Shown: piece after piece, positions 45,100-54,623 of the stretch
How the letters are laid out: each line of letters starts with the position of its first letter
How positions within the stretch are numbered: position 1 is the stretch's first letter
Source of the DNA: Ferrimonas balearica
GTDB lineage: Bacteria > Pseudomonadota > Gammaproteobacteria > Enterobacterales > Shewanellaceae
Direction of reading: 5' to 3'
Length of the DNA stretch: 64,000 nt
Assembly (NCBI RefSeq): GCF_019802085.1
Contig: NZ_JAHVHV010000001.1
Coordinates: 744,001-808,000 of the forward strand
Notes under the pieces: model-generated
Told to the model about the DNA's origin: nothing
Seen by the model: the letters and a program-made list of their open reading frames with translations, nothing else
Database searches by the model: none
Translations under genes and position numbers: made by a program

Positions 45100-46203
45100 A
45101 TGAGAAAGCTAAATCAAGTTATTTTCATCCTATCTTTGTTCTTTATTTCTACTGGAGTAAGTGCTTCGGTATGTGATCCTATTCTTAAGGCCGGTGTTCA
45201 TGATAAATACTCGACATTTACTAACAGACAGAAATTCACTCAAACCTATAATTTGATCGCTAGTCAGGAGTTCGATAGTTGGGAAAAAGCGAAGTCTTCT
45301 GGAGCTGAGATAGGTGTGAATGTTATAGATATAATTGATGTTGCTTTAGGTGGTTCATCCACTCAGCAAAATTATGGAGACCGAAGGAATAAATATTTGT
45401 CGATATCCTTCGACAGCTTAGTCTCCAAATTTGGTTATTTGCAGCATCTTGAAGTCGCGAGTTCTACTATCGCTCAAGCTTTCGTAAGATGCATTGAACT
45501 AACTAGTCGGGATGTTGGATTTACCGCATGGATAGTACCAGGTAGAAACCTAGCAACATTCGCCATTAACGCTAGAAATGTTAAAACAGGTGGGGATGCA
45601 AACTTTACCGTTCAGAAGTTGGGGTTATTTCCCGAAAATAATGTGAGATGCAATAATGAACAAATACCATTCGAAACAGAATCGTCAGAAATTGTATTTA
45701 GCTGTATTAAGCCATCAGAAAGTACTATACAAGTAACAATGCAGACTTCCGAAGGGAATTTGACCGGAGTAGATGTTTTGGGATATGAGGATGCAATTAA
45801 TGAAATAAGGTCACAAATAAATTCTCTGAGTAATAGTGGGTCTCTTGTTCCGAAAGGTGTGATAGCCTTCTTTTCTGGTGAACCTCCCTGTCCGGCTGGT
45901 TGGACAGAATACACCGAATTAAGAGGGCGATATGCTGTAGGATTAGTTGCCGGGGGCAATCTTGGTGCTGTTGTAGGAAGCGCTCTAAATGATAGAGAAA
46001 ACCGTCCGACTGGAAATCATACCCACGATATTCTAAACGTATTTCAGAGGACTCCGGCTCAATATCATTCCGGAGGTGGTAGCGCTTTTGATGACTATCC
46101 AAAAACTCTAACAACCACTAATCCAAATAATCCAGCTTCTATGTCCTTTAAGGATGGAACCAACGCACCATACGTTCAATTAACTGCTTGCATCAAGAGA
46201 TGA
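45100..46203 (+). CDS. Exported protein with phage tail-tip (collar-like) C-terminal domain
   Basis: A 367-residue protein from ATG 45100 (GGGAG upstream; an ATG seven codons earlier is also open). Residues 1-22 form a signal peptide (MRKLNQ...GVSA|SV). Residues about 25-240 are an unrecognised domain with several Cys (CDPILK, RCIEL, RCNNE, SCIKP). A short helix-like link (EDAINEIRSQINSLSNSGS) leads to residues about 253-367, a tail-collar-like module: GVIAFFSGEPPCPAGWTEYT, GRYAVGL, ENRPTGNHTHD and a closing APYVQLTACIK. The gene is AT-rich and isolated, unlike everything around it, suggesting transfer. Function unknown; surface binding is a guess. Confidence 0.75.
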   Translation: MRKLNQVIFILSLFFISTGVSASVCDPILKAGVHDKYSTFTNRQKFTQTYNLIASQEFDSWEKAKSSGAEIGVNVIDIIDVALGGSSTQQNYGDRRNKYLSISFDSLVSKFGYLQHLEVASSTIAQAFVRCIELTSRDVGFTAWIVPGRNLATFAINARNVKTGGDANFTVQKLGLFPENNVRCNNEQIPFETESSEIVFSCIKPSESTIQVTMQTSEGNLTGVDVLGYEDAINEIRSQINSLSNSGSLVPKGVIAFFSGEPPCPAGWTEYTELRGRYAVGLVAGGNLGAVVGSALNDRENRPTGNHTHDILNVFQRTPAQYHSGGGSAFDDYPKTLTTTNPNNPASMSFKDGTNAPYVQLTACIKR

Positions 46204-46590
46204 GCACAGCTAAAGGGGTCAGAGTGATTGAAACGACCTGCTGACTACTACTCGAAGGTGGCCCAAGTTTTAGCATGACCTAGTCTATGACTCGAATGTC
46301 TAGATCTAACTAGTAGAAGCGTCCAGCCTTTTCGTGCTGGCCGGTCGGCGGTGTTCAGTGCCGCTAGATCGCTGCTGAAACTATTCAATTCTATTGGTTT
46401 GGGCTGGGCGATAAGCAGATTTGGTGCGGCTAGGTAGTATGTCTTGACCAGCTTTTAGCTGAATTTAACCAAGGCGTATTTGAAGATTGGCGCTTCCACA
46501 GGGCTGCAATTTGCCCAAAATGTAGAGTTACCTCGGTAAAGACAGAGGCATGTTCACCGACCCATGCATGAAGCCTACCTATTCAAAGCA
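46204..46590. other. Gene-free right flank of the islet
   Basis: About 390 bp with only short frames. It holds a GGGGTCAGAGT-type motif at 46212-46233 and otherwise no recognisable gene, tRNA or repeat. The composition climbs back to the genome average toward the EF-G terminator. Confidence 0.45.
46212..46233 (+). repeat. GGGGTCAGAGT-type motif (possible transposase-associated end)
   Basis: AAAGGGGTCAGAGTGATTGA lies 8 bp past the stop of the exported-protein gene. From memory, near-identical AAAGGGGTCAGAGT strings flank Y1/IS200-like (RAYT-type) transposase genes and their remnants in many marine gammaproteobacteria. No transposase gene or second copy is found in the window. Confidence 0.35.
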
Positions 46591-46593
46591 TCA

Positions 46594-46626
46594 AAAAACC
46601 CCGATGACCAAGTCATCGGGGTTTTT
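46594..46626 (-). terminator. Terminator of the EF-G gene (bidirectional)
   Basis: AAAAACCCCGATGAC and GTCATCGGGGTTTTT form a perfect 15-bp stem with a CAA loop, with A and T runs built into the stem, 30 bp past the EF-G stop. Confidence 0.92.
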
Positions 46627-46655
46627 ACTGCTTACTGCCTGGAAGGGCTCAACAA

Positions 46656-48746
<2,091 letters not shown>

Positions 48747-49274
48747 TTTTGTACTCTATTGGTCAGGGTCAAACAAAATTGCGCGGTAGTATACAGGAAT
48801 CCCCGGGGTTTACGAAACCTTCGCGTTACCCCGTTGGAGCTCCTGTCACTTGTCACTACGAAGCCTGGCCCCCCGGCGCCTCTGCGCAGGCGTTAACGCG
48901 GTGCGATTGGGTGCTGGCGAGGGGTAAGTGTAGGCCGCGCTGCGTCTGATGCGAATGCGGTCAGAACGGAAATTCTTGCCTGTCAAAATGGGCCGTGCCC
49001 ATTCGTTGAACGCCGTGGCATTGTAGCGGCTTTTAACTCCATGACAAGCCAAGGTTTAGGGGGAGCTGTCCCCCTGGGATCAAACCATCGCAACGCCTTG
49101 ATGTTGTTCGCTTCTGCCCAGGGCCATTTTCCCCAGCGGATGGGGCCGGTCGAGAAGCGAAATCGGCGTCGATTGGGCGTCAAATCGCGGCAACTTTGCG
49201 CCGCATCAACCCCCGATTCCTGCACCTTGCTAAGGTTAAATTGTCGCCACATCAGGCCACGGCAAGGAGCGACC
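48747..49274. other. Gene-free divergent region between EF-G and the 109-aa protein
   Basis: About 530 bp containing the EF-G leader and promoter candidate (48788-48793) and the upstream region of the gene at 49275. Short frames on both strands lack ribosome sites. No tRNA or clear RNA gene is seen. Confidence 0.4.
48788..48793 (-). promoter_or_regulatory. Candidate -10 box for the EF-G gene
   Basis: Minus-strand TATACT, preceded by CTG, lies 42 bp upstream of the start at 48746. The hexamer 17 bp further upstream (TTCGTA) is a poor -35, so the call rests on the -10 alone. Confidence 0.4.
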
Positions 49275-49604
49275 ATGAGCGTACGGAAAATGCGCGAACA
49301 GCAGCAAGTGGGCATCGAACGGGAGCTGATGCGCGAGCAAAGCTCGGCGCTGGGCCGTTCTGGCAAGGCGCTGAGGGAAGCCATAGTCGAGTATCGGGCG
49401 CTGGCCCGCAACCATCCGCGGCGGGACGCGGCCCTGGCCAGGGTGACCGAGCGGCTGTGGCAACTGCAGATGCAGCGGGAATTTGTGGGCTTTGTGGACC
49501 ACAATCTCGACGCCATCGTGCGCGAATTTGATGTCCCCGCCGAAGCCTTGACCCACCTGGGGGAGGGCAGCCGGCCCAAATCCGCCAAACCCACCCCCCA
49601 CTGA
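49275..49604 (+). CDS. Hypothetical helical protein (109 aa)
   Basis: A 109-residue, probably all-helical cytoplasmic protein, rich in Arg/Glu/Gln (MSVRKMREQQQVGIERELMR, then REAIVEYRALARNHPRRDAA and LWQLQMQREFVGFVDHNLD) with a Lys/Pro tail. AAGGAG lies 5 bp before the ATG, which supports translation. I do not recognise a family. It converges on the cyanophycinase-like gene, with a small hairpin between. Confidence 0.6.
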   Translation: MSVRKMREQQQVGIERELMREQSSALGRSGKALREAIVEYRALARNHPRRDAALARVTERLWQLQMQREFVGFVDHNLDAIVREFDVPAEALTHLGEGSRPKSAKPTPH

Positions 49605-49606
49605 GC

Positions 49607-49629
49607 GCCCCGACACTAAGCATCGGGGC
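49607..49629. terminator. Weak hairpin between convergent genes
   Basis: GCCCCGA / TCGGGGC 7-bp stem with a 9-base loop, just after the stop at 49604 and 41 bp beyond the stop of the minus-strand gene at 49670. No U tract on either strand. Confidence 0.35.
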
Positions 49630-49669
49630 CGCATAGTCATTCAGTGGGGCAGGGCGGTGGGGTACACCG

Positions 49670-51346
49670 TTACTCCCCCACGGCCCCCACCTTCAGCGAC
49701 AGGTTCTTGTAGCTGCAGTGGCCCGATGGCCCGCGGCCAAATTCACTCTCCTCGTTTACCGTCAGCAGCGCACCGAAGCGTCGCTCGCCCAGGGTGATCT
49801 GCCCCAGGGTCTGCTGCTGGGTGCTTTGGCACAGGGCATCGGCCAGGCGGCGATAATCCGCGTTCTCAAGCGAAAGGGCGCGCACCAGGGGGGCATTCTC
49901 GTCGTGGTGGCCCTCCTTGATGGGGTTGGCCAGGGCGACGGAAAGCGTCCCATCCCGCCACTGGGCTTCGTCCCCCGGCTGCAGGTAGTGGGTGGTGCCC
50001 GGAGTCTGCCACACCCACACCCCCGCCTGACCCAGCACCTGCCAGCGTTCACTCTGGACAATCAGCGCGGTGTTCTCATCCACCCCCACCGCCAGGGCCT
50101 GTCCGCTGTGCGCGGCCAGGCGGGCCAGGCGCAGTTGACGGCCTCGCTCGGTAAAGTGGGTGTCGGTGATCCCAGACTCGAACAGCCCCAGGCCCCCCAG
50201 GGGCTCGTAGGTCAGGCTGTCGCCTTGAAGCCCCCGACAGGCGGCGCTGCCGTCGCAATCCCGGGCCGGTGGCGGCGCGGCGGTGGGGCCGGTGAGCAGG
50301 GCGCTGGCGTTGCTGCCGTTGGTGATCATCACCGGGCCCGCCTGCACCGCGGTGCCGGCACTGGTGCCCCCCACCACCAGGCGGCCTTCGGCCACCCGAC
50401 GGGCAATCAGGGTCAGCTCGTCGCTGGGGGTGCCGTCCGGGGCGCGCAGGGCCTGCCAGGTCAGCCACTGGTCGCCGCCGTTGATGAACAGGCCATCGGC
50501 CCGGGCCAGCAGGTCCAGTCCGGACTGGGGCTGGATGCACAGCTGCTGTTGGGCCGCCGCCAGCTGGGGATAGACTCGGGCCCGGTCGGCGTTGCCCTGC
50601 ACCTGCTGACGATGCCGCTCCAGGTTGCGGCACTCGTGGGCACGGCGGGCGGATTGCACGCTGGCGTCCAGGGGCAGCCAGTGCACCTCGGCACCGGTGC
50701 TGGCGAACAGGCCCTGGTAGAAGTCCCGGGCCTCGAAGGGGTCCCGGGCGCTGCTGGTCATCACCACCAGAACGGGGTGTTTGCCGGGCTGGGTCTTGCC
50801 GCCGGCCTGGGCGGCCAGCGCGGCAAAGCGGTTAACCAGCTCTGGCGTGTGGGGGTCTCGGTTGGCCTCCAGGAACACCCGCTCCTCCAGACGCTGGCCG
50901 TAGCGGTCGGTTTGAATCGCCTCGAGGCGGTCCACCAGGGTGTACCACTGGGCGTCGGACAGCCCCTGATACCACTGCTCACCGGCCTCGCTGTCCCGCA
51001 GGGCGTCGGTAAAATCGGCCTTGCTGATGGGATCGCTGCCTTGGGCTTCGGCCACTGTCGCCAGGTGACGGCGCGCCTGCCGTGCTGCCTCGGCACTGGG
51101 CCAGTGCTCGGTGCCGGTGGCGCGGTCGAGGGCCGCCGGGGTCAGGGCCACCTTGAGCTGGGTGCGGGACTGGCGCAGCGCCAGGGGATCCAGCGCGCCG
51201 CGCTCGCAGGCCTTGAGGTTTTGGCTGGCGCAGCTTTGCATGCCGCCGCCCACCAGAAACAGGGTGCGCGCCTGGGCGTGTTGTGGGGCGATCAGCAGGC
51301 CTAACCCCATCCCCAGGGCGGCCATCCATAATGAATACTTATTCAC
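49670..51346 (-). CDS. Exported cyanophycinase-like peptidase (family S51)
   Basis: About 558 residues from the GTG at 51346 (a TTG four codons earlier is the alternative). Signal peptide about 1-27 (ending APQHAQA|RT), so exported. S51 motifs: GGGMQSC near the N-terminus, VVMTSSARDPFEA, LFINGGDQWLTW, the nucleophile Ser329 in VGGTSAGTAVQAG, DTHFTERGR and GVDENTAL. It is longer than usual cyanophycinases (about 270-420) because of an about 100-residue helical insert after the first motif. Cyanophycinases cut cyanophycin into beta-Asp-Arg dipeptides. It is divergent from a TonB receptor-transporter-isoaspartyl dipeptidase operon, which supports this role. Confidence 0.8.
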   Translation of the reverse strand: MNKYSLWMAALGMGLGLLIAPQHAQARTLFLVGGGMQSCASQNLKACERGALDPLALRQSRTQLKVALTPAALDRATGTEHWPSAEAARQARRHLATVAEAQGSDPISKADFTDALRDSEAGEQWYQGLSDAQWYTLVDRLEAIQTDRYGQRLEERVFLEANRDPHTPELVNRFAALAAQAGGKTQPGKHPVLVVMTSSARDPFEARDFYQGLFASTGAEVHWLPLDASVQSARRAHECRNLERHRQQVQGNADRARVYPQLAAAQQQLCIQPQSGLDLLARADGLFINGGDQWLTWQALRAPDGTPSDELTLIARRVAEGRLVVGGTSAGTAVQAGPVMITNGSNASALLTGPTAAPPPARDCDGSAACRGLQGDSLTYEPLGGLGLFESGITDTHFTERGRQLRLARLAAHSGQALAVGVDENTALIVQSERWQVLGQAGVWVWQTPGTTHYLQPGDEAQWRDGTLSVALANPIKEGHHDENAPLVRALSLENADYRRLADALCQSTQQQTLGQITLGERRFGALLTVNEESEFGRGPSGHCSYKNLSLKVGAVGE

Positions 51347-51402
51347 TTTGCGTTCCAATACTTAGCGTGAGTTATACCGTTATTACTAGGCGGTAACATG
51401 CT

Positions 51403-51420
51403 CTTGACATTCCGGTCAAG
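51403..51420. promoter_or_regulatory. Operator-like inverted repeat over a -35 box
   Basis: CTTGAC-N6-GTCAAG is a perfect 6+6 inverted repeat. It contains TTGACA (51404-51409), and TATTCG at 51428 could be a weak -10 with 18-bp spacing for rightward transcription. A repressor or activator of the receptor operon could bind here. Confidence 0.45.
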
Positions 51421-51496
51421 AAGCGGGTATTCGTTAAAAAAGCCGGGCCCGAGCGGCCCCATTCTGCCTTGTGACATGGAAGGAAGACAGGACGTA

Positions 51497-51571
51497 ATGC
51501 TCAAGAATGCCGCGTCGCTGTCAAACTACTTCTTCGAGAGCTTCTACCTCAGCGAGTGGTTTGACGAATAG
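51497..51571 (+). CDS. Possible 24-residue peptide upstream of the TonB receptor
   Basis: ATG at 51497 after ACAGGACGTA, ending TAG at 51571. The peptide, rich in Phe/Tyr/Ser with an acidic end, starts MLKNAASLSNYF and finishes YLSEWFDE. It lies between the promoter candidate and the receptor gene, where a leader peptide or small regulatory protein would sit. A chance frame is quite possible. Confidence 0.3.
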   Translation: MLKNAASLSNYFFESFYLSEWFDE

Positions 51572-51743
51572 CCCCAGACCCATTGGCCTGATGCGCTGAA
51601 CCCGTTGGTTCAGACCGCGTCGCCGTGCGTTTGGGCGTCACTCGCCCCTCCAGATCTCATCTCACTCCGTAGGAAGCGGATCCCGCTGCCCGTGCCGGGC
51701 CGGATCCTGTGGTCTCCAGGTTGGGAGCACAAGGAAGAACACC

Positions 51744-54566
51744 ATGAACAACCCGTTGCTGATGCTGGCTGCCGCCGGCTTTGCCCTGTCCCCCGTGGCC
51801 CAAGTGGTGGCCGCTGACACCCCCGAAACCGCCGATGTCGAGCGCATCGAGATCACCGGCTCCCGCATCAAGGGGGTCGACATGGAGGGCGCCCAGCCCC
51901 TGGTGACCATCGACGCCGAGGACATCAAAGGCTCCTCCGCCAACTCCCTGTCCGAGCTGCTGCGGGAGGTGGGCCAGACCCGGGGGGGCACCGGCACCTT
52001 CTCCACCTCCGCCTCCGGGGCGCTGTCCGGCAGCTCCCCCGCCGGCCAGGCCGCCGGCTCCCTGCGGGGCCTGGGGGCCTCCTCCACCCTGACCCTGATC
52101 AACGGCCGCCGGGTGTCCGTCAGCTCCTTTGCTTTCGGCTCGGAGAACTTCGTCGACATCAACGCCATCCCACTGGCGGCCATCGAACGCATCGAGATCC
52201 TGCCCACGGGCGCCTCCGCCCTCTACGGGGCCGACGCGGTGGCCGGGGTGATCAACTACATCCTGAAGAAGGACTACGAGGGGCTGGAGCTGAACGTCAG
52301 CTACGGCGACTCCGAGGCCAGCACCGACGACAGCAAGAAAAACTTCAACCTGGTGTGGGGCAAGAGCTTCGAGAACAGCAACCTGACCCTGTTCGCCGAT
52401 TACTACGACCGCAACGCCACCTACCTGCGGGACCGGGCGCAGACCGCCGAGAGCTTCTTCCCCAGCAAGCAGCACGCCTGGGCCAGCTACAACACCCTGT
52501 TTTTCGATCTGGCCAAGGACAAGGTGGACCCCAACTGCCCCGATGACATCCGCTTCGATGACCGCGACGACGCCCACCCGGCGGAGCGCTTCTTCGAGTA
52601 CTGCGCCTACAACAGCAACCAGTACCGGCCCTACGAGCCGGCGTTCGAGCAGTGGGGCGCCGGTGCCACCTACCACTACGACTTTGCCGGCGGCAGCCAG
52701 TGGTTCACCGAGCTGATGTTCTCCCACACCGAGGGCTCTGGCGAGTCCAGCTCGGCACCACTCAACGGCTTCGAGGTGCCCTTTTTCGACCCGCGGGATC
52801 CGGACCAGCTGCACCCCTCGCTGACCAACGAGGACGGCAGCCTGAACCCCATCGGCCAGGCCTTCGTGGACTTCTACGAAGACGCCTTCGGCGGCATCAT
52901 CGACGACAGTTACCAGATCTACGGCCGCCTGCCGGACACCCGCCTGGTGGAGAACGAAACCCAATCCTGGCGCCTGGTCACCGGACTGCGCGGCGACTGG
53001 GGCGACTGGGCCTGGGAGACGGCGCTCTCCGCCTCCCGCAGCGAGTCCGAGCAGCTGGGCAGCGCCGGGATCGCCAGTCGCAGCAAACTGGAAGCGGCCC
53101 TGAACGGTGCCCTGTGTGCCGACGGCAGCATCTGCGAGCCGGGGGAGGGCTTCCTGGTCAGCCCCTACGACGCCTGGGCGCCCCGGGCCGATGGGGTGAA
53201 CGATCCCGACGCCTGGGATCTCATCTACGAGCAGGTGCCCCGCAACGGCGAGTCCAGCCTCTACACCTGGGACTTCAACCTCTCCGGGGATCTCTGGCAG
53301 TGGGACGCCGGGGCCGTGGCCGCCGCGTTCGGCGGCGAGGTGCGCCGTGAGGAGCTGGAGGACATCCCCTCCGAGCTGGCCGAGGGCACCTTTGAAAACG
53401 GCTTCCAGCCGGAGGTGATCCGCTTCGGCTCCACCCGGGTGGAGGCGGACCGCACCACCTGGGCGCTGTACGGCGAGTTCCACCTGCCCTTGACCGAGAC
53501 CCTGGACATGCAGCTGGCCGGCCGTTACGACCACTACAGTGACTTTGGCGGCGACTTTAATCCCAAGGTGGGGCTGCGTTACCAGCCCTGGGACAGCCTG
53601 ATCCTGCGCGCCTCCTGGGCCTCCGCCTTCCGCGCGCCCTCACTGGCCCAGGTGGGCGCCGGGGTGAAACTCTCCAGCGCCGTGGTGGAGTGCAAATCCG
53701 GCATCGCCGAGGGCTACGCCGACTGTGACGGGGCCAGCGACTTCTCCATCGACACCATCGAGTTTGGCAACAGCGACCTTCAGGCGGAGGAGGCGGACTC
53801 CTACAACCTGGGCCTGGCCTACAGCCCCACCGAGGAGATCACCCTGACCCTGGATTACTGGCGTTTCGAGCACGAGAAGCTGGTGGCAGTGGACCCGGAG
53901 TTTGCCCTGCTGCAGGCCCTGGCCAACCCGGCGCTGCTCTACTGCGACAGCGTCCCGGCGGAGAACGCCCAGGGGGTGCCGGTGCGCTGCGACGACAGTG
54001 GCCAGCCGCTGGAGCCGCTGGTGGTGGACGGCGACGTGCATCTGCAGCTGCAAAACCTCGGCACCCAGGAGACCGACGGGGTTGATCTCACCTACACCCA
54101 CTACTTCACCGGCCTGGGCATCGACTGGACCTTCCTGGCGGACGTTACCCATGTGCTCTCCTTCAAGCGCCAGAAAAGCGCCAGCGTGGGCGAGGAGGAG
54201 TTGGCGGGCACTTACCAGTATCCGGAGACCCTGGCCACCACCACCTTGCGCTTCGACCGCAACGCCTGGTTCGGCTCCCTGACCGCCCTCTACACCAGCG
54301 GCTACGAGGACAACGATCTGGACGCCCTGAGCTACTTCGACCTGGAGCGTCTGGGGATCACCGCCGACCGCGAGGTGCCCTCCTGGACCAAGGTCAACGC
54401 CCAGGTGGGCTACGACATCGGTGATCACCACACCCTGCGCCTGGCGGTGGAGAACCTGTTCGACCGCGAAGCGCCGGTGGTGTACGGCAGCAGCCAGAAC
54501 GTGGACGTGTTCAACCACGACATCCTGGGCCGCTACTACCGGGTGAGCTACACCTTCCGCTTCTAA
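51744..54566 (+). CDS. TonB-dependent outer-membrane receptor
   Basis: A 940-residue receptor. Signal peptide about 1-24 (MNNPLLM...VVAA|DT); the plug domain begins VERIEITGSRIKG and contains LRGLGASSTLTLINGRR and ALYGADAVAGVINYILKKDY, the canonical plug end. The 22-strand barrel ends in YYRVSYTFRF with the terminal Phe. It imports a large or scarce ligand across the outer membrane with TonB energy. AAGGAA lies before the ATG. First gene of an operon with a YfcC-family transporter and an isoaspartyl dipeptidase and divergent from an S51 peptidase, so a beta-aspartyl peptide is the likeliest ligand. Confidence 0.92.
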   Translation: MNNPLLMLAAAGFALSPVAQVVAADTPETADVERIEITGSRIKGVDMEGAQPLVTIDAEDIKGSSANSLSELLREVGQTRGGTGTFSTSASGALSGSSPAGQAAGSLRGLGASSTLTLINGRRVSVSSFAFGSENFVDINAIPLAAIERIEILPTGASALYGADAVAGVINYILKKDYEGLELNVSYGDSEASTDDSKKNFNLVWGKSFENSNLTLFADYYDRNATYLRDRAQTAESFFPSKQHAWASYNTLFFDLAKDKVDPNCPDDIRFDDRDDAHPAERFFEYCAYNSNQYRPYEPAFEQWGAGATYHYDFAGGSQWFTELMFSHTEGSGESSSAPLNGFEVPFFDPRDPDQLHPSLTNEDGSLNPIGQAFVDFYEDAFGGIIDDSYQIYGRLPDTRLVENETQSWRLVTGLRGDWGDWAWETALSASRSESEQLGSAGIASRSKLEAALNGALCADGSICEPGEGFLVSPYDAWAPRADGVNDPDAWDLIYEQVPRNGESSLYTWDFNLSGDLWQWDAGAVAAAFGGEVRREELEDIPSELAEGTFENGFQPEVIRFGSTRVEADRTTWALYGEFHLPLTETLDMQLAGRYDHYSDFGGDFNPKVGLRYQPWDSLILRASWASAFRAPSLAQVGAGVKLSSAVVECKSGIAEGYADCDGASDFSIDTIEFGNSDLQAEEADSYNLGLAYSPTEEITLTLDYWRFEHEKLVAVDPEFALLQALANPALLYCDSVPAENAQGVPVRCDDSGQPLEPLVVDGDVHLQLQNLGTQETDGVDLTYTHYFTGLGIDWTFLADVTHVLSFKRQKSASVGEEELAGTYQYPETLATTTLRFDRNAWFGSLTALYTSGYEDNDLDALSYFDLERLGITADREVPSWTKVNAQVGYDIGDHHTLRLAVENLFDREAPVVYGSSQNVDVFNHDILGRYYRVSYTFRF

Positions 54567-54573
54567 CGAATGG

Positions 54574-54599
54574 GCCGGCCCCGCCATGGTGGGGCCGGC
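54574..54599 (+). repeat. GC hairpin between the receptor and transporter genes
   Basis: GCCGGCCCC / GGGGCCGGC 9-bp stem with an 8-base loop, 8 bp past the receptor stop and 25 bp before the transporter start, without a U tract. It may stabilise the receptor message or reduce read-through. Confidence 0.45.
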
Positions 54600-54623
54600 G
54601 ACCTTCCTGACAAGGACATCACC

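Larger units (their letters stand above)
51347..51743. other. Divergent control region between the cyanophycinase-like and TonB-receptor genes
   Basis: About 400 bp. It holds an inverted repeat overlapping a TTGACA box (51403-51420), a 24-codon frame with a ribosome site (51497-51571), and a GC-rich segment near 51441-51460. The long leader ahead of the receptor gene (170 bp after the small frame) has no other gene I can support. Confidence 0.45.

Noticed and set aside
51441-51460. GC-rich near-palindrome next to AAAAAA as a minus-strand terminator
   Set aside because: The stem pairs imperfectly and no minus-strand gene ends there; it lies upstream of the cyanophycinase-like gene.
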